DNA of 12,658 nt from an uncultured Microcaldota archaeon (GTDB taxonomy: Archaea > Micrarchaeota > Micrarchaeia > Anstonellales > Anstonellaceae). This document shows, piece after piece, positions 1 through 6,089 of the stretch. Made by a program: the position numbers and the translations under genes. Within the stretch, counting starts at the first letter, position 1. Each line of letters opens with the position of its first letter. The stretch spans positions 1 to 12,658 of the forward strand of contig CAIXYX010000136.1 in the NCBI GenBank assembly GCA_903923795.1. The letters are read 5' to 3'. The notes beneath the pieces are model-generated. The model was not told the origin of the DNA. It did no database searches and saw only the letters and a list, made by a program, of their open reading frames with translations.

Positions 1-2
1 AC

Positions 3-1490
3 AAGGAAGGTTTTCTGCGCGACGACACGTCGCTGGTGCAGATTATGGGCCGCGCTTCGCGCCATCCCGAAGGCCGGATCATCATGTATGCCGACAATAT
101 CACCGGTTCGATGCGCCGCGCCATGGAAGAAACCGGCCGGCGGCGACTGGTCCAAGAAAAATACAACAAAAAACACGGGATCACTCCCGAAATCATCAAT
201 ATGAAAATCATGGAAACGCTCTCGGCTAAAGACAAAATGAGACTCTTGCGAAAATTGGCGGAAACCAATCCGTCGATAAAATCCCATCTGCCGAAGCTGG
301 TGGCTACGGTGATCAGAAATGCCGCCGAGCCGGAATACAATATTGACAACAAGATCAATCTCATCACACAATGGCAGGCGTATTTCAAAAAACAAGGTTA
401 CCCGGATTCCATCGACCTCAAAATCGCGAAACTGGGCCTCGAGAATTTGAATCGGGGGAACGAATTCTTTTCGGGCGCGAATGCGAAATACGCGGACGGC
501 GCCGAACCGGTTTTCAACAACAATTACCTGAAATCCAAAGGGATCGGCGTCGACGACATCCTTGCCCATGGTTATTTCAAGACGTTTCTGGACGGCAAAT
601 CCCCTGAATTCGTTGCAAAAGTGAGGAGACTTATAGAGGGGAGGTATCACGAGTTGTCGGAATTATGCGAAGGCGTGATGTCGCATTCTGGCTCGGATTT
701 CCCGTTCCGCGGAGTCACGCTCAAAGGGGCCCGCGCCGGTGTGACCTCTTTGGAAGTGGTTTCACAGGCTGCGCTGAATCTTGTCTGCGCAAGGCAGCTC
801 CTGGGTTTCGCCGAATCCGACCCGATCCATCCGAGCGAACTGTTCCCCGACGCAATCGTGAACCAAGAGGTGCAGTGGGACGCCGATTTCATAGGTTTCA
901 CCAAAAAATACGGGATGGAGAAAATTGCCATCAAACCCAAAAGCAGAAGAGGGAAAACCAGCTACAAATACACAAAAGTCCTCAAATCAATCACCCGAAA
1001 CGGCATAGGCAACGCGCAACTCACCCCCGGCGTCATTTTCGACATCTGCTTTGATCCGAACATCAAGAAAAAGCTCGAAGAGCGCATCCGGGCGAATGGC
1101 GGAGAACCTTTCGAGAACTTGGGGAAATTCTATAATGCCGCGAAAGGCCGAATGGACGATGTCGTTCTTGTCAAGGACCAAGACAACTACATAACTCCCA
1201 CAGAATATCTCAAGAAACACGGCTCGTTCCATTCCGAAATGAAGGTCAAATGGAACCCTGACGCCGAAAAAATGCTTCTTGACCCCGGATTCTCGACGCC
1301 GTTGTCACAGACCGTCATGTATCACAAGAAATGGGGGCCGAACCAGAATGATATCCAGGCAGAGGAAGCCGCGAGCAATTACAATGGCAATACGGCTGAA
1401 TTGAAGAATGGCGAAACCATGCAACAAAATTATGGCAAGAAAGTCAAGCATTATCGCATATATTTCCAGAAAGAGATAGCCAAGAAATGA
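3..1490 (+). CDS. uvrB: UvrB excinuclease subunit B, 5'-truncated, with degenerate UVR hairpin and long novel C-terminal extension
   Basis: Only the C-terminal 495 residues are in the window; the frame is open from base 3. The first ~65 residues match the end of the UvrB helicase core: KEGFLR, then motif VI of the Q-x2-GRA-x-R type (VQIMGRASR), then IIMYAD, ITGSMRRAMEET, RRR and HGITP. UvrB is the damage-verifying helicase-like subunit of nucleotide excision repair; it is loaded by UvrA and recruits UvrC. In the family the protein normally ends soon after this point with a ~35-residue UVR hairpin that binds UvrC. Here bases 219-326 keep the hairpin's length and some of its pattern (LS-x-K, LL, HL, IRN), but the usual aromatic, Glu and Ala-Ala residues are missing. 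About 390 further residues (roughly 327-1487) follow in the same frame with no domain I recognise: mixed charged sequence, no membrane segment, no obvious zinc or nuclease motif. Identity as UvrB is sure; the function of the extension is unknown. Confidence 0.9.
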   Translation, partial: KEGFLRDDTSLVQIMGRASRHPEGRIIMYADNITGSMRRAMEETGRRRLVQEKYNKKHGITPEIINMKIMETLSAKDKMRLLRKLAETNPSIKSHLPKLVATVIRNAAEPEYNIDNKINLITQWQAYFKKQGYPDSIDLKIAKLGLENLNRGNEFFSGANAKYADGAEPVFNNNYLKSKGIGVDDILAHGYFKTFLDGKSPEFVAKVRRLIEGRYHELSELCEGVMSHSGSDFPFRGVTLKGARAGVTSLEVVSQAALNLVCARQLLGFAESDPIHPSELFPDAIVNQEVQWDADFIGFTKKYGMEKIAIKPKSRRGKTSYKYTKVLKSITRNGIGNAQLTPGVIFDICFDPNIKKKLEERIRANGGEPFENLGKFYNAAKGRMDDVVLVKDQDNYITPTEYLKKHGSFHSEMKVKWNPDAEKMLLDPGFSTPLSQTVMYHKKWGPNQNDIQAEEAASNYNGNTAELKNGETMQQNYGKKVKHYRIYFQKEIAKK

Positions 1491-1571
1491 ATTTAGCAGG
1501 AAAAAATATTGAAATTATTAATTTTGAAAAAGGAATTATCGAAAAATCAATTATTGAAAAATAAAAACAAT
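1491..1571 (-). terminator. AT-rich convergent spacer with oligo-T tracts ending the ribosomal operon
   Basis: This 81-base spacer separates the 3' ends of uvrB (plus) and the L15 gene (minus). Read on the minus strand from the L15 stop it contains at least five runs of five or six T (for example TTTTTATTTTTC, then TTTTTC twice, then TTTTTT). Such tracts are the known signal for intrinsic termination by archaeal RNA polymerase, which needs no hairpin. The plus strand is A-rich and has only short T runs, so a terminator for uvrB is less evident. Bases 1526-1562 also hold a 15-base repeat, GAAAAAGGAATTATC / GAAAAATCAATTATT / GAAAAAT. Assignment as the operon terminator is inferred from composition and position. 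Confidence 0.6.
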
Positions 1572-2042
1572 TTATTGTTTCTTCTTGGCAGCAGGAGCAG
1601 GCGCGGCCTTTGCCTCAACCACTTTGGACATGCTCTCGAATTTGCCGCCAGAGGCATTGATGCGCTCAATGGCCGCTTCTGATGCCGCCAGCGCGCGTAC
1701 AATCACCGGTGAGGAAAGATTGCCCGTTCCCAAGATCTTGCCCGCGAATTCGAGCACGAACTTGCCATCCTCGCTCTTCAATTCGCCTTTGTGCGCCATG
1801 CCCTGGATGTTCCACAAATTCAATGTGGGCAGGGAGTTGTCCTGGAGGCTGTGGAAGCCCATGTGGCCTCCGTTCTCCATCCACTTGCGCTCGTGCACCG
1901 TTACGTATGAGAAGCGGTGCTTGTGCATTCCTGCACGGCCCCAGCCACCCTTGCCACCTTTGCCTCGGCGGTTCTTTGCGTTGCCCTTGCCGTGGTTGCG
2001 GGTGCCCAAGAATTTCCGGTTTCGTTTTCCAGGTCTTACCAT
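1572..2042 (-). CDS. rpl15: 50S ribosomal protein L15 (uL15)
   Basis: A 156-residue protein with the basic, Gly-rich N-terminal half typical of uL15: RKFLGTRNHGKGNAKNRRGKGGKGGWGRAG, continuing through HKHRFSY. The globular part follows with LPTLNLWNI and a GKILGTGNLSSPV segment, the usual L15 'vLG.G.l..p' motif near residues 110-120. L15 is a large-subunit protein that threads into 23S rRNA late in assembly. The open frame extends to GTG at 2051, but that GTG is part of the ribosome binding site (TGTGATTCTC before the ATG), so the start is the ATG at 2042. The C-terminus is a short Ala/Pro/Lys tail (AKAAPAPAAKKKQ). It is the last gene of the operon; the usual next gene, secY, is missing. Confidence 0.95.
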   Translation of the reverse strand: MVRPGKRNRKFLGTRNHGKGNAKNRRGKGGKGGWGRAGMHKHRFSYVTVHERKWMENGGHMGFHSLQDNSLPTLNLWNIQGMAHKGELKSEDGKFVLEFAGKILGTGNLSSPVIVRALAASEAAIERINASGGKFESMSKVVEAKAAPAPAAKKKQ

Positions 2043-2089
2043 GAGAATCACATTTTTGGATTATTTTTTGTCACGAATTTTACTCGAAT

Positions 2090-2686
2090 TTACATCATAC
2101 TTTTGAGTAGTGCGTCCATGTTAGGCCTCGGGCCCAAGTCACCGTTTGGATAAGTGTATTTCTTGCCGCTCCATCCACCCGATGGCGGGGTGAGGCGGAA
2201 GACGCGCTTCATCTCAAGTGATTTGAGCGTCGTCTCACCGGCCGCGAGCTTTGCCGCCATTGCCTTTATTTCGGCGGGCTTCTTGACCGCGCTTAGGCGC
2301 ACTCCGCCGACATGGCCGCGTTTTGTGAGTAGTTTCTCGATGATGGGCTCCGAAACCGAGCCCCATGTGACATAGTCTTTGCATGAGTGCAGCATGCCGC
2401 GCAATATCGGGCTGTCAGGCACGAGGGTGGCGCAGTTTGTGCGGCAGATGTTTAGAAGCTCCATGGTGTGCACGCGCTTGGGGTGCAAGCCTGTCACTCC
2501 GCGCACGCGCACTATGGCAACCACTTTGGCCGGACCGACTTGCTTTTGCGCGACCTGAACTGTGGCTGCTTTGGCTGCGCGCGAAGAGGACGAAACTGCT
2601 GCGCGGGGCGCGGCTGTCTTTTGAGCCGAAGCGGGCGAGACAGTTTTCGGAGCAGTTGTTGTCTTGTTTGCGGGTGTGAGAGCCAT
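2090..2686 (-). CDS. rpl30: 50S ribosomal protein L30 (uL30), with ~50-residue low-complexity N-terminal extension
   Basis: The 198-residue product has an archaeal uL30 core from about residue 55: VVAIVRVRG, then RVHTMELLNI and TNCATLVPD. The long archaeal/eukaryotic-type C-terminal part includes DYVTWGSV, a KRGHVGG segment and the ending FRLTPPSGGW followed by RPNMDALLKSMM. Family members of the archaeal type are about 150 residues. The excess is an N-terminal Ala/Thr/Ser/Lys-rich segment (residues 1-50) that looks disordered. The ATG at 2686 is preceded by GAGGAGAT at the standard distance, one of the best ribosome binding sites here, so the extension is probably translated. It lies 12 bases after the S5 stop and 47 bases before the L15 start. 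Confidence 0.95.
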   Translation of the reverse strand: MALTPANKTTTAPKTVSPASAQKTAAPRAAVSSSSRAAKAATVQVAQKQVGPAKVVAIVRVRGVTGLHPKRVHTMELLNICRTNCATLVPDSPILRGMLHSCKDYVTWGSVSEPIIEKLLTKRGHVGGVRLSAVKKPAEIKAMAAKLAAGETTLKSLEMKRVFRLTPPSGGWSGKKYTYPNGDLGPRPNMDALLKSMM

Positions 2687-2698
2687 CTAAATCTCCTC

Positions 2699-3427
2699 TT
2701 AATTCTCGGCCGGCACGTCTGCCGGTTCCGCCTTAGGGGCGCGTTTCTGCATGTCATCAGCCGAGGCCATCTCTTTCCAGTCGCCGCGGTATCGCATCTT
2801 GTTAAGCGAATCAAGCGCGTTCGCGACTGCCATGGCCATGTTGTACACATTTTCGGTGTGGCCGCGCGAGAAGGACCACACGTCCTTGACTCCGGCGGCT
2901 GTGAGCACTTTCTTTACCACAGGATTCGCGGCGATGCCAAGTCCTCTTGGCGCGGGTTTTATCGTGACTTCGACCGAGCCGTTCTTGCCGATAACCTGAA
3001 TCGGCAAAGAGTGGCGAGTCTTGCATCCGCACTCCCATGAGCCGCAGCCCATGGGCACGCAGACGATGTGGCGGCGCGCGTCCTTCGCGGCCGTCTCGAT
3101 GGCCGGGCGGACCTCTTCAGATTTGCCTGCTCCGATACCGAAGTGGCCGTTCTTGTCTCCGACGAGCACGATAGCGCGGAACTGGGCTTTTCTGCCACAG
3201 TCTGTCATGCGCTGCGTGTTCATGAGGTCAAGTGTCTCTTCAGTGAGTCCCGGGAGCAGGTGGTCGGCGATTTCGCCCTCGAGAAGGGGCTTTCCCTCCT
3301 CGTAAATCTGCTCGATGGATGTTATCTCGCCGGACTTGACTCTTCGTCCGATGGATGTTTTCGGAATCCATTCGGGCTTGGGCTCGTCCTCTCGCTTGCT
3401 GCGGCGCCGGTCAAATCGTCCTGCCAT
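2699..3427 (-). CDS. rps5: 30S ribosomal protein S5 (uS5)
   Basis: A 242-residue archaeal-type uS5, a small-subunit protein near the mRNA entry site that contributes to decoding accuracy. The N-terminal region has EWIPKTSIGRRV. The double-stranded-RNA-binding-like S5 domain runs from about residue 70: RMTDCGRKAQFRAIVLVGD, then GHFGIGAGKSEEVRPAI. The archaeal Cys-rich loop GCGSWECGC and the C-terminal fold with PAPRGLGIA and VKDVWSFSRGHT follow. The open frame begins at a GTG at 3436 that lies inside the ribosome binding site GGGTGAT, so the ATG at 3427 is the start. The stop codon of L18 (TGA at 3435-3433) is embedded in the same binding site, leaving 5 bases between the genes and implying translational coupling. 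The last ~15 residues form a Pro/Ala/Glu-rich tail. Confidence 0.97.
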   Translation of the reverse strand: MAGRFDRRRSKREDEPKPEWIPKTSIGRRVKSGEITSIEQIYEEGKPLLEGEIADHLLPGLTEETLDLMNTQRMTDCGRKAQFRAIVLVGDKNGHFGIGAGKSEEVRPAIETAAKDARRHIVCVPMGCGSWECGCKTRHSLPIQVIGKNGSVEVTIKPAPRGLGIAANPVVKKVLTAAGVKDVWSFSRGHTENVYNMAMAVANALDSLNKMRYRGDWKEMASADDMQKRAPKAEPADVPAEN

Positions 3428-3431
3428 GAAT

Positions 3432-3438
3432 ATCACCC
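3432..3438 (-). promoter_or_regulatory. Ribosome binding site of S5 overlapping the L18 stop
   Basis: GGGTGAT matches the anti-Shine-Dalgarno complement in six of seven positions and ends four bases before the S5 ATG at 3427. The L18 stop TGA (3435-3433) lies inside it. The GTG at 3436 that opens the S5 frame is also inside it and so is not a start. It forms part of the shared block TGATATTCATGG (3435-3424). Confidence 0.75.
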
Positions 3439-4017
3439 AACTGCCGCCTTGGCCTTGACTTTGTCAAACAAGGCCGGCAGCGCCGTCACGTCGATGTTCT
3501 TCGCCGCATAGCGGGCGAAGTGCTTGCCGAATTTGGCAGAATCCGCTGCCTTCATGTCTTTCGCGTAATTGGAAATGTGGCTGCCGTTGAGGCGGTCGGC
3601 CGGAACAAGATCCTTGTCGACTTCGCCCATCATGCCGGCAGTCTTGGCTCCGAGGCCAGCCGCGAAGAGTATTCTCCCCTTGCTCGCCGTTGCCATGCCT
3701 ATGTCGATGTGGAAGTCCGTGATACCCGCCTTTTTGGCGCGCGCGCCGGCCATTAAGCCTGTGAGATAAGCGGATGGCGTGTTGGCTTCGGGCATCCAAC
3801 CGAATGCCTCGAGCTCGCTCGAGTGCGCCTGTGCCAGCACTTTGTCGCCGACTTCTTCGAAGGCGATGACCTGCACGAGCACGCCTTTGTTGGACACGCG
3901 TGCGACTAAGCGCGGGGTGGCGGCCTTGATCTGGCCGAGTCGCTTGGAATAATCTGTTCGGTTCTCGCGGCGACGGCGGAACGCGACCTTGTACAGGGGA
4001 CCTTTTGCAGCCGGCAT
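3433..4017 (-). CDS. rpl18: 50S ribosomal protein L18 (uL18)
   Basis: A 194-residue uL18 of the long archaeal type, which binds 5S rRNA together with L5 to form the central protuberance. Recognisable landmarks are GPLYKVAFRRRRENRTDY at the N-terminus, then KRLGQIKAATPRLVARVSNK, then SSELEAFGW, then NTPSAYLTGLMAGARAKKAG. DFHIDIGMATASKGRILFAA and the C-terminal HISNYA complete the core. The ATG at 4017 is preceded by GAGTGTGAA, a moderate ribosome binding site. Upstream is a 51-base spacer, one of the longest in the operon, containing a 20-base tandem duplication. Downstream the stop codon overlaps the S5 ribosome binding site. Confidence 0.96.
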   Translation of the reverse strand: MPAAKGPLYKVAFRRRRENRTDYSKRLGQIKAATPRLVARVSNKGVLVQVIAFEEVGDKVLAQAHSSELEAFGWMPEANTPSAYLTGLMAGARAKKAGITDFHIDIGMATASKGRILFAAGLGAKTAGMMGEVDKDLVPADRLNGSHISNYAKDMKAADSAKFGKHFARYAAKNIDVTALPALFDKVKAKAAVG

Positions 4018-4030
4018 AATAATTCACACT

Positions 4031-4070
4031 CATCTAACATGAATTTTTTCTATCCAACATAAATTTTTCT
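4031..4070. repeat. Imperfect 20-base tandem duplication between L19e and L18 genes
   Basis: Bases 4031-4050 (catctaacatgaattttttc) and 4051-4070 (tatccaacataaatttttct) align over 20 positions with 15 matches and no gap. Together they make up nearly the whole spacer between the L19e stop and the L18 ribosome binding site. On the transcribed strand each copy carries an A-tract followed by an AATTYATGTTRGAT-like segment. The function is unknown; the A/T-rich copies might act as a weak internal promoter or simply reflect slippage or duplication. Confidence 0.45.
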
Positions 4071-4548
4071 AAGCTTTCTTGACCATGGCAGCCTTGCCGC
4101 TCTCGGTCAAATGGTTGTTTTCTCGCAGATAATTCTTCATGACATTCTTGCCGCGGAACGCGTTGCCTTTTATCATGGCATAAATTTTGCGCACCGCGTC
4201 TGTGTTGATGTTCTTCTCCTCGCGCATTTTGAAGAGGAGTTTTCTCTGGCTGCGCACCTTGGCCATCCATGTCTCCTTGGGCTGTGCGCGGGCTTTTGCA
4301 GTGCCTTTGCGGTGCCCGTGGCCCTTGTGGCGGCCCACCCTCATGCCGACGGCGCGGATTCTTGCGCCGGCGCGGCTCACGCCGTGCACCGGAAGCGCGT
4401 AGATGACCTTCTCCTTGATGAGCGCGCGCACGTCGTCGCGGGTGAGGGCCTCGTTTATCTTCGCCAGATTTTCCGTGTCGAAGCGGATGCGGGATTCTCC
4501 CACGCCCATGAGGTCGGACGCAAGGCGGCGGATGGTGTTGTTTCCCAT
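4069..4548 (-). CDS. rpl19e: 50S ribosomal protein L19e (eL19)
   Basis: A 159-residue eL19, a large-subunit protein found only in archaea and eukaryotes. Clear signatures are TIRRLASDLMGVGESRIRFD at the start (family RRLAA-x-L-x-G-x-G), then ALIKEKVI, then RAGARIRA, and the basic central stretch GRHKGHGHRKGTAKARAQPK followed by WMAKVRSQRKLL. The long C-terminal helix contains KNINTDAVRKIYAMIKGNAF. The open frame runs upstream to 4590 and would add MQRVMQLQANEMIF, but family proteins start just before the RRLA motif, and the ribosome binding site GAGATGAT sits correctly only for the ATG at 4548. It lies 45 bases after L32e and 51 bases before L18. Confidence 0.96.
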   Translation of the reverse strand: MGNNTIRRLASDLMGVGESRIRFDTENLAKINEALTRDDVRALIKEKVIYALPVHGVSRAGARIRAVGMRVGRHKGHGHRKGTAKARAQPKETWMAKVRSQRKLLFKMREEKNINTDAVRKIYAMIKGNAFRGKNVMKNYLRENNHLTESGKAAMVKKA

Positions 4549-4552
4549 GAAT

Positions 4553-4560
4553 ATCATCTC
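4553..4560 (-). promoter_or_regulatory. Ribosome binding site deciding the L19e start
   Basis: GAGATGAT matches GAGGTGAT in seven of eight positions and ends four bases before the ATG at 4548. This rules out the 14-codon longer frame starting at 4590. It belongs to the shared start block TGATATTCATGG (4556-4545). Confidence 0.75.
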
Positions 4561-4593
4561 ATTGGCTTGTAATTGCATAACTCTCTGCATTAT

Positions 4594-4953
4594 CTACGGA
4601 TTTAGCACGCGAAGATTCTTTGTTTTCGCGGCCGCGATGATTTTTGTTTTCAGCCTCTTGCCCACTGTTCCGGCGATGCGAATGGCCGAGGGCGGCGAAT
4701 TCTTGACATCGAACTTCTCCATCTGCTTGAGGTTCTCGATGTAAACTTCATAGACGCCGGAGGGGTGCTTGTATTTGACGTCAGCCGACTGGCCGTAGCC
4801 GATCATGGGCGAGAGGCCCATCTTGCCGACACTGATGCGCTTCTTGTTGTCAATTCCTCTCGGCCTGCGCCATGAGGAGCCGATGCGCGAGCGCTTGCTG
4901 CGCCCGTAATTGGGGCGGGCGAAGGTCGGGATGTGTTTTTTCTTGAGTGCCAT
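4594..4953 (-). CDS. rpl32e: 50S ribosomal protein L32e (eL32)
   Basis: A 119-residue eL32, an archaeal/eukaryotic-specific large-subunit protein. Landmarks are PTFARPNYGRSKRSRIGSSW, then RRPRGIDNKKR (a near-invariant family motif), then PMIGYG, then KHPSGVYEVYI, and the C-terminal AIRIAGTVGKR and NLRVLNP. Some archaeal homologues carry an N-terminal helix-hairpin-helix extension that this one lacks. The longest frame begins at a TTG (4962) that belongs to the ribosome binding site GAGTTGAT, so the ATG at 4953 is the start. The L6 stop codon (TGA, 4966-4964) overlaps that binding site, indicating coupling. Confidence 0.96.
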   Translation of the reverse strand: MALKKKHIPTFARPNYGRSKRSRIGSSWRRPRGIDNKKRISVGKMGLSPMIGYGQSADVKYKHPSGVYEVYIENLKQMEKFDVKNSPPSAIRIAGTVGKRLKTKIIAAAKTKNLRVLNP

Positions 4954-4957
4954 GAAT

Positions 4958-4965
4958 ATCAACTC
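4958..4965 (-). promoter_or_regulatory. Ribosome binding site deciding the L32e start
   Basis: GAGTTGAT matches GAGGTGAT in seven of eight positions, four bases before the ATG at 4953. Its first two bases are the last two of the L6 stop codon. The start block TGATATTCATGG (4961-4950) is identical to those of S5, L19e and L23. Confidence 0.75.
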
Positions 4966-5485
4966 ACAGATCTACGGGGTAAAGCCCGTCCTGGAACACA
5001 CGCGAGTCGCGCTTGCGGATTCGCGTTGCCTGTCTTATGTTGGCGATGGTCTGGCCGACCTCTTCGATGTCTGGGCCGGAGATGAACACTTCCGCGCCCT
5101 TGATGTCGATTTTTGTCTGGCCGATGAGGTCGGCGTGGCGGGGCTGTTTTTCCCCCAAGAAATTCTTGACCATGATATCCTTGCCCTTGATTTCGAGCGA
5201 GAGCGGGAAATGGGCATACACGATTTTTAGTTTGCGCTTGTAGCCATTCTCGGCGCCTTTGAGGATGTTGGCAAGATGCGCCTTCATGGTGTTGGCTTCG
5301 CGTAAGCTGCCACTCACTTCGACATTTCCGCCCGACACTTTGGCCGTCGCGCCGACGATTTTGAGTTCGCGCTCTATCTTGCCCGCCTTGCCTGATGCCT
5401 TCACTTTGTGCCCGTCATCGGCGAGGGTTATGGTTACGCCTGACGGGATAGGCAGCGTGTGGGTGATTTGCACTGGTTTGACCAT
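4964..5485 (-). CDS. rpl6: 50S ribosomal protein L6 (uL6)
   Basis: A 173-residue uL6 with its two tandem ribosomal L6 domains. The first spans roughly residues 8-85 (IPSGVTITLADDGHKVKASGKAG). The second runs from about 90 and includes YAHFPLSLEIKGKDIMVKNFLGEK, the family's conserved 'vkNfLGek' turn, followed by DIKGAEVFISGPDIEEVGQT and the C-terminal FQDGLYPVD. L6 sits near the sarcin-ricin loop and factor-binding site of the large subunit. The ATG at 5485 is preceded by AGGGAT at the usual distance; the S8 stop (TAG) lies next to that motif with 8 bases between the genes. Confidence 0.97.
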   Translation of the reverse strand: MVKPVQITHTLPIPSGVTITLADDGHKVKASGKAGKIERELKIVGATAKVSGGNVEVSGSLREANTMKAHLANILKGAENGYKRKLKIVYAHFPLSLEIKGKDIMVKNFLGEKQPRHADLIGQTKIDIKGAEVFISGPDIEEVGQTIANIRQATRIRKRDSRVFQDGLYPVDL

Positions 5486-5493
5486 AGATATCC

Positions 5494-5883
5494 CTAGTAG
5501 ATGAATGCGATGAGACGGCCCCCTGTGGCTGCCGTCTTCGCCTCTTCATTTGTCATAAGGCCTTTTGGTGTCGTTACGATGAGTGTGCCGAAGCCGATGC
5601 CGGGGATGAATTTCTGCTCCCACTCAGCCCACTCTGTCTTCTTGACCGGGAAGCGGGGCTTTATCGCGCCGCATTGGTTGATCTTGCCGAGCAACTTCAC
5701 TCGGAAATGGCCGTTCGAGCCTTCGTCGATATATTCGAAATCGCCGATATAGCCCTTGGCCTGGAGGATTTTGAGTGTTTCGCGCACCATCTTCGAAGGG
5801 CGCACGTCGCAGTCGGGTTTTCCCGACATCTCGTGCGTCTTTAAGGTGTTGAGGGCGTCAGCCAGTAAGTCTTTGGAAACCAT
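5494..5883 (-). CDS. rps8: 30S ribosomal protein S8 (uS8)
   Basis: A 129-residue uS8, a primary 16S rRNA-binding protein of the small-subunit central domain and a known translational regulator of the spc operon in bacteria. Landmarks are DLLADALNTLKTHEM at the N-terminus, PSKMVRETLKILQAKGYIGDF in the first domain, INQCGAIKPRFPVK, and the C-terminal domain FIPGIGFGTLIVTTPKGLMTNEEA. The open frame continues 40 codons upstream into S14, but those residues are unrelated to S8. The ATG at 5883 is preceded by GGTTGATGAT and gives the normal archaeal length of about 130. It follows the S14 stop by 11 bases. Confidence 0.96.
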   Translation of the reverse strand: MVSKDLLADALNTLKTHEMSGKPDCDVRPSKMVRETLKILQAKGYIGDFEYIDEGSNGHFRVKLLGKINQCGAIKPRFPVKKTEWAEWEQKFIPGIGFGTLIVTTPKGLMTNEEAKTAATGGRLIAFIY

Positions 5884-5894
5884 ATCATCAACCT

Positions 5895-6071
5895 TTAGAA
5901 TTTGCGGAAACCTATCCGCTCGCCGACTTCGCGGAAGCAACGCCGGCAGATGCGCAGTCCGTAGGACCGAATGATCCCTCGGGACGTGCCGCAGAAGCGG
6001 CATTTGCGCATCCCCTTGCCTTTGAAACGATATTGCAGTGGAAGCGGTTTGGAAGTTTTTTGGGTTGTCAT
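5895..6071 (-). CDS. rps14: 30S ribosomal protein S14, zinc-binding type (uS14)
   Basis: A 58-residue small-subunit head protein of the zinc-ribbon (C+) type. With the start chosen here the four cysteines are C24, C27, C42 and C45, in the pattern C-x2-C-x14-C-x2-C, followed by the family ending REVGERIGFRKF. Two adjacent ATGs (6074 and 6071) and an upstream GTG (6080) compete as start. The binding site AGGTG (6082-6078) has the spacing seen elsewhere in this operon only for the ATG at 6071, and the GTG is part of the binding site. The difference is one residue. The site lies in a short potential hairpin with the L5 stop codon. Confidence 0.95.
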   Translation of the reverse strand: MTTQKTSKPLPLQYRFKGKGMRKCRFCGTSRGIIRSYGLRICRRCFREVGERIGFRKF

Positions 6072-6076
6072 CATGA

Positions 6077-6089
6077 ACACCTGGGGTGT
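6077..6089 (-). promoter_or_regulatory. Small hairpin occluding the S14 ribosome binding site
   Basis: On the minus strand ACACC (6089-6085) pairs with GGTGT (6081-6077) around a three-base loop CCA. The 3' arm contains most of the S14 binding site AGGTG, and the 5' arm begins at the last base of the L5 stop codon TGA (6091-6089). A ribosome finishing L5 would melt the stem, which would couple S14 translation to L5. The stem is only five pairs, so the effect may be slight; function is inferred. Confidence 0.35.

Noticed and set aside
327..1490. A separate gene fused to uvrB by a missed frameshift or stop
   Set aside because: The frame is continuous with no stop, and I see no ribosome binding site with an ATG at the junction. 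An assembly or sequencing error cannot be excluded, but nothing in the sequence shows one.
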